Shown here in pieces: positions 33,225-44,039 of a DNA stretch of 64,000 nucleotides. Position 1 is the stretch's first letter. Each line of letters opens with the position of its first letter. This DNA comes from Deroplatys truncata. Its lineage: Eukaryota; Arthropoda; Insecta; Mantodea; Mantidae. The notes under the pieces were generated by a model. It did not search any database, was not told where the DNA came from, and saw only the letters and a list, made by a program, of their open reading frames with translations. The translations under genes and the position numbers were made by a program. The DNA lies in the NCBI GenBank assembly GCA_030765065.1, contig CM060984.1, positions 104,265,488-104,329,487 on the forward strand, given 5' to 3'.

Positions 33225-34025
33225 ATAGATACATTCACATGACTTTCTCTACCCTCTATCTTTATTAGTGGGTATACAAACTATTCTTAATAAAGCTTAT
33301 TTTCCTATGTACTACATTTAATCTAAATAAACCTTTGCAAAAATAGCTACATTGCACATTTCGTTATAAATACAAAGACAACAGCGATAGTCAAATGTTT
33401 AAGAACTGCACGCTATATGCTGTTCTTAAAATGCCATACTGTTTCCATGTAATTGCGAAAAACAACTGAAAATCGTTGGGACTTTAAAAGAATAACAAGT
33501 ATGAACAATTTGAACCTTTAATAACGAATATCTCAGAAACGGTTTATGCAACAAAAAACTTATTTCGAGTAAATTGTGTGTTTTAAAGAGATCTACATTT
33601 TTGTGTGTTACAAGTTATAAAGATTATATAATACTCCTCCCGAATCAGGAGAACTTCCTAGGTTGCTTCCAGAAAATTCAAATTCATTTCATGCAAATAT
33701 ATTTCATATAGGTATTTTAATCAAAATCGTTTTAGCCATTAAAAAAATTAAAGTTTTCGAAAAATATTCCATGTAAAGGGTAGTTGAGAGTGAGGGGGAT
33801 TTTCTTGAAAAACTTTGTGTTGCATCCTCGGAAGATATTTAACTCAAATACCAAGTTTTGTATTTATCCGACTTTTCGTTTTTGAGTTATGCTGTTCACA
33901 TAGAGACACAGGCACGGACATGTTTCCAAAAATGCTTTCTTTGGACTAAGAGCACCTCAAAACATGACTATTTCCGGTGAAATATCGATATCGAATTTTT
34001 GGGTGGAATATAATACTTCCTCTAC
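33225..34025 (-). mobile_element. HLN repeat copy 17, older class
   Basis: ACATTCACATGACTTTCTCTACCCTCTATC is at the left. The right end is cut within the terminal hairpin (TACTTCCTCTACTACAAG), so the final GAGAAAGTAA is missing. Confidence 0.75.
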
Positions 34026-34679
34026 TACAAGTCTGATTAAAGTTGCCGTATACACGTAATTCACGGAAATTACATAGCGCTATATTATAATAAATATAGG
34101 ACAGCAGTTTTAGCCTGTTCTGAAACAAATCTGACACTTTAACTTTGTCGTATATATATTAAGAGCAACTGCTGCTATAAAACGTAACTAGTAAAGGCAA
34201 TTAGCTTTGCCGTACGTGTTAGGCCAAAGACGGGAGGTAGCTAACGCTACCCCCGATTATAGAAACAAAAGCAGTAATACCAACATCAAAGGCAAGCAAT
34301 ATAATATCGTGCTGCGCTCTATTTGTGATCCCTTAACTCTCTCGAGCGGAAGTAATATAAAATTAAATCCCACGGTGCTAATGTGTTGCAAAATATAGAG
34401 CCGAGGATCGTGCGAGTTTGTTCCAAAAATTATGAAGCAAAATATGAGCTGTACTGCGTCGTTCGCCGCCGGAAGTTCAGTTATCTGTTACTCCTGTGTG
34501 CCGAGAGGTTATTATCGTCGCCTTTAGAGCTTTACACCGGCAGAGAAAGCGCAACTTGGCTTCTCACTTTAGCTACAAGTGAAAGTGTCTGCAAATTTTG
34601 AAAAGAAGTTTCATTGTTACGCTGTAACAGAAGCCTTCGTGTTCTACAGATTTTACATAGGAATGGAATCACTTAAACT
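34026..34679. other. Unassigned stretch
   Basis: It contains a short palindrome-rich part (GGGAGGTAGCTAACGCTACCCCC at about 34240) and a 72-codon plus frame (34383-34601) with no known motif. Confidence 0.35.
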
Positions 34680-34865
34680 TAGGGATCCGCCTAGTTCCCG
34701 AGGTCGCGGGTTCAAACCCGCAGAGGGCGATAGATTTTTTTCGGGCTTAAAAATCTATAGCATCGCTGCCTTGAAGGGAAGTAAAGCCGTGTTTCCGTGT
34801 CGTAAATTTACAGCACACAAAAGAACCTCAAGCCTGACAAAGAGGTAGGTATCCGGTTAGTTCAG
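34680..34865 (+). mobile_element. SINE family F, copy 2
   Basis: GAGGTCGCGGGTTCAAACCC (B box) is followed by GCAGAGGGCGATAG, GGGAAGTAAAGCCG, TCGTAAATTTACAGC and AAAAGAACCTCAAGCCTGA. All are shared with 12340-12590 in reverse. The A-box part is decayed. Confidence 0.6.
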
Positions 34866-36208
34866 TATTCAAAAGAACTGTCAGCAGATTCGAGCAATGC
34901 GGCTCCAGATATCGAAATGTCCGAGAATTCTGAATCTTTATTTTCTTTTTATACTTCATATAGTAATAATCGCGGTTTCTACATAATCCTTACGCAAAAT
35001 TTACGCAAAGTTCAACAAATTTAAATGTTTTATTCGATAGATTATGCATTTGAAAACATGTTTCCAGAGTATTATGTTTGCACTCTGCCTCGTAAGTGCA
35101 TTTAAAAATCTAAATACCTAAGCGTTGCAATTGCGACATCACCCTTTCCCTCCCCCATTTTCAGATCAGGCAAAATATTACTTTACTCACATTTAACTAA
35201 TATTGAATTAAAGCATTAAAAGCTTTTGGAGAATTTTAACAGGCCAGAGTTGCAAATTTTCTGTTTAGAAGTAGCCAAATCAATAGAGAATTATCACTTC
35301 TGTGCTATGGAGTTGTCCGGTTTTGATTGTAAGTACTACTTCAGAAATTGCCATTAGTGATTGAAACAAATAGGTTGGACAAGAAAAGAGCTAGAGAAGA
35401 TGCGGAAGATACCAGCTATTTATCTGGATCATTCTAACTTAAACAGAGGCTTGTGTAACAAAATATTATTTACTCCTCTAATTTTCCGTAAATAACATTT
35501 TTCAATAAATATTTATATTTTTCTGAAAAGTATTTGATAACACTGATTAGTCCAATGCCAATAAGATTTAAGTGTATGGAACTAAAATAATACAGATATT
35601 TTTGTACCACATGATTATATACAGTGAAAAATATTTATAAAATTTTCAAACATTTAAAAGTTTGACAAAAAAATTAAAATGAACTGCATATAAAAATTAT
35701 ACTGCTAAATCTTGTATTCATCTATATATAAGAAAAGTATAAAATTGCAGCATGATTTCATGATTAGTTTTGTAGAAAAAGGTTCATTTACAAGTAAGAA
35801 TTTTAAAATTTAAAATTTAAGAAAACAATTAAATTGTATTCTGGGTTAAAAAATTTGAGAATGTTTCTTATACTTCCTATAATACATAAGAAAATTTAAT
35901 TTCTGTACAATGAATAGTGTGGTAAATATAAATTATTTTGCATGACATTGTAATTAAGTATGCATCCCCACTTAAGCACATACAACACTTTTCGGCTAGC
36001 CTAATTCTTGTCAGTTTGTAGTTGCAACAAAATGACTATAAAGGAGGGACTTGAAATTACCAAATTTTTTATTACTGCAAATATTGCTCCTACTGTTTAC
36101 AACAGTCTATTGCTGCAATGAGATGTATACAAGCTAGCTTCGAGTAAATATAATAAGCAATGGCAAAAAAATAACATTTTAAATTATATATTTTGAAATA
36201 TGCATTTT
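34866..36208. other. Very AT-rich stretch
   Basis: No gene or repeat recognised. There are many short A/T runs. Confidence 0.5.
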
Positions 36209-37246
36209 TACTATCTCGACTAAATACTTACAGTAAGTAGAGGAAGCAAAATTGTAACCAATTTTGGAAGCAATTTTGCTTCCAAAACAAGCACGTTTAG
36301 AAAAAGGCCCTTGTGTGTGAATAGTATTTCTGAAAATCGAAAAATCGCTTCAATACTAAATGTGATATTTAAATTCAGCCTCTTCCAAGGATATGACACG
36401 AAGATTTTCAAGAAAATTTCCCCATATACAAGTATTGTTTACGTCAATAATTTCACTAAAATTTTGACTTTATCAAAAATGGCTCTAACAATTTTGATTA
36501 AGATGCCATAGATTTAAGATATTTCCAGGAACATGAAATGTAAATCTTGAATTTTCTGGGAATAGCCTTTTGAAGTCCTCTTCATTCTGAATGTTATATA
36601 GTTGGTAAACCGTAAGAGATAGACAAAATCTTACTACATAAAAATAGAAAAATGTAGATCTCGTTAAACTACATAACTTATGTCACATATTTTACTTTTG
36701 CGCTATTTTAGAGGTATCCCTTGTAGTTGGTTTAAATTTTGAAATATATACACTTTCTTCAATTGAGAAGTACTTTTTTTTTCTTTTTTTTAAACCTTCC
36801 TGGTGATGCAAAGAAAACGGTATTTCAAAGCCATCACATAGCGACCAGCGACCATTGCTTAAGCCTTATTCCAATTGTACCTACAAGGAAATATGTAATA
36901 AAACCACCTCTACAAATTTTTATCTCAATTAACATGAAATGGGTAGAAGAATAGACTTTTTAAGAACAGTTTGTTGAAGAATGGATAGGAAGATATGCGA
37001 ATGTAACGCCTAAGAACTTTTTTCGCCTGGTCATACAAAGAGTACGGCATTTCAAAGTCAGTACTTAGAGACACGCTCTTTAAACATGTGACTATCGTTT
37101 TATCTACCGTAGACTACAATGAAATATGTAAATGTGAATTGAACGTTTATGCTATTAACAAGAAGTAAACAGAGGGTAATGTTGTTTATAAGAATAGTTT
37201 GTGGGAGAGTGAGTAGAAAAAAAATGAGGTAAGTAGAATACATAAG
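36209..37246 (+). mobile_element. HLN repeat copy 18, older, with small palindromic insert
   Basis: It starts TACTATCTCGACTAAATACTTACAGTAAGTAG and ends GAGTAGAAAAAAAATGAGG...ACATAAGATTTT. Near the start GGAAGCAAAATTG / CAATTTTGCTTCC forms an imperfect inverted repeat (36242-36287). The right part (36900-37246) contains a second copy of the AACATGAA..TAGAAGAATA section, so the 3' portion is partly duplicated. Confidence 0.65.
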
Positions 37247-37661
37247 ATTTTAACTATATATATATATATATTAGACTCGGAACAGATACTGTATATACAA
37301 ACGTAAAAACCTAAAGGACAATGTACATCTTCTGATAAAAATCCATCCTTTCTTAGAATTTAATTTTAGACTATCTTGCCGACATTTCATCATCCCATAA
37401 CATCGTATTCTTTATCTGATTGTTGAAAGCATTCTTGGTAACAGAAATCAGTCAATGAACAAATACTACAAGAATAAGAAGTAAAATAGGAAAGCATTAA
37501 GTTTTGTTGAGATTAAATGTAAAAAAAGAGATTATGAGGAGGTCAGTAATTTGGCTGGCCAAAATACGTTACACGTATTTCACTAGATCTGGAGAAGATT
37601 TATTTTGGAAGAGGTAACGCCTGTTTTGTATTTCAATGCGCTCCTAAAGATAAGCAAATAA

Positions 37662-38516
37662 TCTGATGTGATACATTCACATGACTTTCTCTACGCTCTA
37701 TTGTTTGTAAGCAAGTATAGAAACTATTCTTACTAAAGCTTATTTTTATATCTACTACGTTTTAATCCAGGTAAACCTTTGTAGAAATAGCCGCAATCCA
37801 CATTTCGTTATAGATATAAATATAACAGCTATAGTCAAATGTTTAAGAACTGGACGCTATATGCTGGCCTTAAAATTCCATACCATGTAATCGCCAGAAA
37901 CAACGAAAATCGATGGGACATAAAACAATAACGAAGTATTGAGTAAATCAAACCAGTAATAATGGATACCTTGGAAATAGCTGATGACACAAAAAAGTTA
38001 TTTGAAATAAATGGTGTGTTTTAAAGAGGTCTACAGTTTTTGTGCAGCACGTTTTCGTTTATCGCTTAACGTGTACCACTTACACAAAATTACACAAAAT
38101 TCCTTCCGAATAAAGACTTCATAGCTATTCCCAGAAAAATCAAGATAAGAATTTTATTCTTCGTGTGAATATATTTCATATATGGTATTTTAATCGAAAT
38201 CGTTACTATCAGTTTTTAGAAAATAAAAATGTTCGAAAAATGTTCCATGTAAAGGGTAGTGGGATGTGAGGATGTTCTTGAAAATCGTCTTGTCGCATCC
38301 TTGAAAGATGCGAAACTAAAGTACCGGGTTTGGTACTTGTGCAACTTTTCGTTTTTTAATTATGCTGCTCACAGATACACAGACAGGGATATGTTTAAAA
38401 AATGTTTCACTTGGATTGAGCGGGTCTTAAAACATGTATTTCTGACGTCTCGGTATATAATTTTTGGGTGGAATGCAATTTCTTCACTACCTACTATATA
38501 CGTGGTAAAGAAAGTA
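37662..38516 (-). mobile_element. HLN repeat copy 19, older class
   Basis: TCTGATGTGATACATTCACATGACTTTCTCTACG is at the left and ATACGTGGTAAAGAAAGTAA at the right. The microsatellite is reduced to ACACAGACAGG. Confidence 0.8.
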
Positions 38517-38717
38517 AAAATATATCTCTCGGTATGGTTTTGGAGTATTACTGAGCCTAATTGCATTTTCCCTAAGAGAAAGGAATGCATACAAATTATA
38601 AATGCCTTACTGCAGAACTTATATCTCGGTGGGTTTTAGTGATTCCCAACACACGCTGTAATGAAAAATAATGGCATTTTATGATCGCATTTTTTTGCTT
38701 AGTAGGGTAGTATACTT

Positions 38718-39222
38718 CTATATCACCGAGTGAGATAAATCCGCGGTAACTTGTGAGGCTCGCATTCGGGGAGCCCAGGATCCGTTCCCGTTGACCGCCC
38801 ATTCTTAGGTTTTTCGTGGTTTTTCCTGGTTGGAAGGCGAATGCTGGGGTAGGTTTCATTTACCACGATTTCCTTTCCATAATTTCCCTTTCATTCCGTT
38901 TCATTCTCATTTTTCAGGCGTGCTTCTAGGTTTCGTGGCATATGGCGGTGTCGGGCACATCGGGTGAATGCGTGTTCAAAGGAAAGAGTTCTCTCCATGG
39001 ACACTAGAGGGCTACTTGGTCGACGGGACGTTCACCTCCCGCAGGATGGTACTTCGAGCCTGGAACTCTTAGGGACTTACGCGCGTCTCTGTGGCCTGTG
39101 GTTCCTTCACTTTATTCCTTCCTCATGTGGGGTGTTAGCCACAATAAATCTACGTAGGTCGCAGTGCACGAGGTGTCCCCTTCCGTTGTATAATCTATAC
39201 CTATATCTATGGTCCTATATCA
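38718..39222 (+). mobile_element. Complete SINE (family D) with target duplication
   Basis: The element is 38726-39214 (489 bp), flanked by CTATATCA at 38718-38725 and 39215-39222. It starts CCGAGTGAGATAAATCCGCG with a decayed B box (GGATCCGTTCCC). The central domain has GTGGTTTTTCCTGGTTGG and GGCGAATGCTGGGG. The 3' half has TGGCGGTGTCGGGCACATCG, GGCTACTTGGTCGACGGG, GTCTCTGTGGCCTGTGGTTC and ACAATAAATCTACGTAGGTC. The tail is TATAATCTATACC. The same body occurs at 53378-53857 and 55291-55765. The 99-codon frame in it is fortuitous. Confidence 0.85.
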
Positions 39223-39501
39223 GCAAACCACTTGCGTATTTCAATGGACGATTAACAAGTTAAAGAAATTAATTACAACACCTTAGAACTACGATATTCC
39301 AAGAGAACACGTTTGCTTTAAAGACAGTTGCTGCCCAACATATAAGTGCATTGATTAAACAAAAATCTATTTTTCCAGTGGCTCCGTTGAAGATAAGCAT
39401 AACAGTATAACCTATTATAACTTCAGTTTGCTACTGCAGGGATACTTATTAGCTTCGCCATGTTCACTATTTATTATCCTGAATTTTAATGTATTTATAT
39501 A

Positions 39502-40001
39502 CGGTGTGGTTAATAAAGAAGGAACAGAATTTAAATATTTATTTCTAATGAACGACAATAGATGGCGACACATGTAATTCATCACTGAACAGAGGAAATT
39601 TCAAAAATTTATTTTATATGTTCAAAATGTTCACCATTTGCTATGCGAGGACAACCAGTGTTTTTCCGCTTGCATACGCAACCATCTTCTACGAATTTGT
39701 TGTATCAGTTGTAAATTTTTTATGACGAGGTAATTCTTTGTTGAACTTACAACTAAATGCATGCTACAAAGAAACAATAGATTCACTTTTTGCATACTGC
39801 AGCACACAAAACGACTTTTCCTGTGGCGTTGCCATTTTCTCGTAAACTCAGCGTCACTGTAGGCGCTGAATGGAACTAATAGGTGGGAGCTTAAAACTAT
39901 GAGCTTGCCTCTATTCAATGATGTTTCGTATGTGTTGCTATCTGTTATCGTTCATTAAAAATGAATATGTATAAGCGGTCCCTTCTTTGGGAATAACCCT
40001 G
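39502..40001 (-). mobile_element. Deletion derivative of a DUF4817 mariner-type transposon
   Basis: The terminal inverted repeats are diverged but long: inside them AATGAACGACAATAGATGGC (left) matches AATGAACGATAACAGATAGC (right, reversed). The outermost bases are flanked by TA. On the minus strand the N terminus is readable from about 39865 as MATPQEKSFCVLQYAKSESI, with a stop soon after. The C terminus is readable at 39600-39645 as NGEHFEHIK then stop. These are the two ends of a DUF4817 transposase. The catalytic middle, roughly 300 codons in full elements, is missing, so it can only have been moved by a relative. Confidence 0.65.
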
Positions 40002-40511
40002 TATTTTTACCTGCCTGGCCGTCGCTACGCATTAAACAACTCACAAAACGGAGGCATCGAGTCGACATTTTATGAGATTGAAGAACATTTTTCGAACATT
40101 TCAAATCGATACAGAATTAAGTGTATTTTATGTGGAGAGACTAATGAAATTTACAACTTCCAGAGAAGCTGCTGCACGAAACTGATTGTATCTTATTTAC
40201 AACAGCTAGAAGGAAATCTGGCTTAAATCGGTACAAAATTAACGTAGTTATATGAAGTACATTATACAGAACTAAAAGCTTCCAAAGCTTTGTGAGTACA
40301 TTTCAGATTTAGATGGAAACGTCGTAAACTTAGGTATTTTATTCAAGAACCTATTAAAATGAAGGACTTTTAGGTGAATATAGGAAAGCTCTTTAAAATT
40401 GTATAATTTGTAGGATTGTTTTCCAAAATTCGGTAATAAATTTTAACCCTGTAATTTACACTACAAAATGACTAAGCCTGAAATTCAGCGCTTCACGTAT
40501 ATTTAAATATT
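40002..40511. other. Unassigned stretch
   Basis: A 79-codon frame (39987-40226, plus) starts at the edge of the transposon and has no known motif. The rest is AT-rich. Confidence 0.4.
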
Positions 40512-41298
40512 TTACTTTCTCTACAACGTATAGTAACTAGGGGAAGCATTGCGTCCCACCAAAAAATTTGATACCAAGATTTCACCTGAGATATATGTTT
40601 TGAGGCCCCTGAATAAAAAAGAATTTTTATAAAAAGGTTCGTGTGCGTGTCCTTGTGTCTGTGAACAGCACAACTCAAAAACGAAACGTCGGATAAATAC
40701 CAAAATACCCTTTGCATGGAACATTTCTTGAGAATTTTGATTTTTTCAAAAATGGCTCTAACGATTTTGATTAAAATATCATATGTTTAAGATATTTTCA
40801 TGGCAAATGAAATTTATAGGCTTCTTAAATTTTCTGGGAATGTCCCCAAAGGTCCTCTTCATTCGGAATGAATATTGCATAACTGGTGAAGAGATAGAGA
40901 TAGACAAAATTTTACCACACAAAAAATGTAGATCTCGTTAAAACACAATTTAAGATATATACATTTTTTCGTCGAGTGAACCATTTCCTAGATATTCCTT
41001 GTTATTTGTTTGAATTTTCGAATACTTATACTTTTTCTCAAATAGGAATTCGTTATTAGTTTTTTTTTAATCTCCTGGACAGGCAAAGAGAACGGAATGT
41101 TCTACACAGCAATTAGCTCTTAAAAGAGTTGCCTATCGCTTAAAGTCTACCACATCCCACTAGCACTATAAAAAATTACCAATACGATAGTTTCCGCAAA
41201 TTTTTGTACCTATTAGCATGAAGTAGATGAAGAATAAGCGTTTGCAAAAGTAGTTTGTACAAGAGTAGAGAAAATCATGTGACTGTAACACATCAGAT
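40512..41298 (+). mobile_element. HLN repeat copy 20, young
   Basis: TTACTTTCTCTACAACGTATAGTA is at the left and GAGTAGAGAAAATCATGTGACTGTAACACATCAGA at the right. Its microsatellite is short (GTGTGCGTGTCCTTGTGTCTG). Confidence 0.85.
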
Positions 41299-41424
41299 TT
41301 TCTAAGTTGTGTTATTACTCCTATGTTTTGAAGCTAACGCAAAGAAGCTACAAAACAGCTGTTTCTACATGTGAAATATAGAAGATATTTTTAGTTACTT
41401 GGAACAACGGCTTGACAAACAAAA

Positions 41425-41743
41425 TCTGTTGTTACACTTACATAATTTTCTCTACTCTTGTACAAACTATTTTTCCAAACGCATATTCTCCATATGCTTC
41501 ATGTTAATCGAGATATCGAGATGTTAATGTAGTGCTAATTTTCTTGTAGATGCAAGGGGAATTTGTAGGGTTTAAGCGATAGTCAAATATTTTAAGAGCC
41601 GGTTGCTATGTGGAGTATTCCATTCTCTTTGCATTACCAGGACAAAAAAAATGAATATCGAATTCCCATTTGAGAAAAGTATAAGCCTTGAAACATTTAA
41701 GGGAATACCAACAATATATCGAAAATGATTCACACAACAAAAA

Positions 41744-41791
<48 letters not shown>

Positions 41792-42302
41792 TATTTTAAC
41801 GCGATCTACATTTTTTGTGTAGTAAAACTTTGCCTATCTCTTATGGTTTACCAGTTATGCAAAAGTCGTCCACAATGAAGAATACTTTTGGAGACATTCC
41901 CAGAAAATTCGAGATATACATTTCATTTGCCATAAAAATGTCTTAAAGTTATGGTGTTTTATTCAAAAACGTTAGAGCTAATTTTGAGAAAATTAAAATT
42001 TTCGAAAAATGCTCCATGTAAAGGGTAATCTGGGGTGGGGGATTTTCTTGAAAACCTTCGTGTTGCATCTCTGGAAATACTGGACCTAAATACCAAGTTT
42101 GGTGTTTATCCGACTGTTCGTTTCTGAGTTATGCTGTTCACAGACAGACACGCGCACACAGACACACACACGGACATGTTTCCAAAAATGCTTTACATGC
42201 ATACAGTGAACCTCAAAACATGTATTTCCTGTGAAATCTCGGTATCGAATTTGGGTGGAATGCAATACTTCCCCTATTTACTATACGTAGTAGAGAAAGT
42301 AA
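41425..42302 (-). mobile_element. HLN repeat copy 21, young, with (AT)n expansion
   Basis: TCTGTTGTTACACTTACATAATTTTC is at the left and CTATACGTAGTAGAGAAAGTAA at the right. In addition to the usual CA-rich microsatellite (42141-42175), the normally short AATGTATATGACAT site has grown to (AT)n at 41747-41788. Confidence 0.85.
41747..41788 (+). repeat. (AT)n microsatellite inside HLN copy 21
   Basis: About 21 AT dinucleotides, at a site where other copies read GTATATGACATAAATTG. Confidence 0.9.
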
Positions 42303-42322
42303 TGCTGTCAGAGTCGCTTTGA

Positions 42323-42465
42323 AACGCAAACGGGAAGAGAAGGTTGTGTGAACGTTAACAGATTAGATCGTTTTATGTTCGTTTAGCATACTTTGTATAG
42401 CTAACCCGTATATTATTGCACATCGGTTATGAATCCTTCAACACAACCTAAATCCCGTTTGCGTT
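42323..42465. mobile_element. Small MITE (about 143 bp)
   Basis: The left end is AACGCAAACGGGAAGAGAAGGTTGTG. The right end reversed is AACGCAAACGGGATTTAGGTTGTG, an inverted repeat of about 30 bp with a small gap. The target duplication is not evident and the superfamily is unknown. Confidence 0.6.
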
Positions 42466-43103
42466 AATCCTATAGATTTACCACCGACAAAACTGTTCAC
42501 GTGATGACAGCTGACGCATCCCGCAATACACATGACGCGATAAAGGTAAAATAGTATGGATGTCACCACAACGGCTGTCAACACAACTTTAATGAACTTG
42601 TTAAAATTATTTATTATTCTGTGAGCAGTATACGATAGTTTTACGTTCAGCCATTCTCGAAAGATATGCACTGATGCAAAGTGAATAATGGCTTCATTAT
42701 ATTCAGGAAAAATAACCAAAGCGCTGCTCGTTTGAATAAATTATCCTGAAAGAATTGGAAGCACTATCGAAGCGTGCTTCATGACAAGGAATATCCAAGA
42801 TTAATTTTTGTTATCAGGTTGGCATTTGGGCACAAAGAGGCTGCACTAACTACGTCCATAACAAGGGATGCAAATAAAACAGTGAAGACTACAGCAGGTC
42901 TACAAGCTAGGATTACAATTACATACATGGATCGAAAGAACAGCTACTAAACTGAGGCTCTTTTTCTTCTTCTCCTCTCTTTCCTCATTAACTACGCCAA
43001 CTGACTGTTTCATCTTCAATTGCTCCTTCCATCATTATCCTGGCCTTTCTAAATTCCTTATTTTTAGTTTCTGTGTTCAGTTTATCTAGGCAAACTTGTT
43101 GCC
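42466..43103. other. Unassigned stretch
   Basis: A 93-codon minus frame (42438-42719) overlaps the MITE edge. It has a hydrophobic stretch and cysteines but no family I recognise. Probably chance. Confidence 0.35.
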
Positions 43104-43802
43104 TTAAGGAGAGATTAAAAGCTATATTCCGTCAAGTTAAATCTGATAAATTCATAATGCATTATCTCAAAAACTATTTCAGATATAAGACTGAAATTCT
43201 TACAGGATGTAGATGCATGCCTTCTTAGTTCACCCTTCTTTTATCCAGTAGGTTTGTTTCTAAGCTAAGAGTATTTTCTTAATTATATTATCTTTTTATT
43301 AAACTTTGTCAGCATTTGTGTCTTTAAAGCGACCATCCATGTTATTAAAAGGTAGATCCACCACAGCTCTTAGAGATTTCTTTATCCTAACATTTAATTT
43401 ATCTTCTACAGTTTCTGAGAAAACGGGCCATTTATACCAGAAAATATCCACATAAAAATCTATTCAAAGAAAACATATTTGCAAAGAAGGAACCACATGG
43501 CTTGAGCACACAGAAGCATCTAGGTATAGTTAACAATAGCACTAATTTAAAGTGCAACAATTCCCCTAAATTCCCTTTATCTCCCTACTACAAAGTTGCA
43601 GGAGTTATGATTTGTTACTGTGAAATGATTAAAAATTCATGGTAAAAATTGTAAGTGCAATACTATTATTGAAAGGTGTTTAGAAACAGTGTTGTGTCTA
43701 TGTTTAACATCAAATTAAAGAGGAAATTGTGATAAATAAGACTGCATAAAAAACTAAAATTGACTTTTTTGTTGCACTTTTCTCCATTTAGTCTCCCCTT
43801 AA
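43104..43802. mobile_element. TTAA-flanked non-autonomous DNA transposon
   Basis: The element is 43108-43798 (691 bp) between two TTAA (43104-43107, 43799-43802). The inverted ends are GGAGAGATTAAA (left) and GGGGAGACTAAA (right, reversed). TTAA duplication is the hallmark of piggyBac-type insertion, although the ends lack the usual CCC start, so the superfamily is tentative. The interior is AT-rich and non-coding. Confidence 0.5.
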
Positions 43803-44039
43803 TAGTAGTATCGTACTACTTAGGTGTCATTAAATTCAATATCCATTGGTAACATATTTTTCTACCCTCCAAGCACCCAAGAATTGGATCTCGCTGCCTC
43901 GCTTCCCAAACTTTTTAGACTATTGGTTACCTGCCAAACGAAACAATGTTTTTTCATTTGTCTGGACTTCATTTGTGATTTGACTTTACAACTGTCGCGG
44001 TAATATATTCGTGTTATCTTATTTGCTTGGCGCCTGTTA

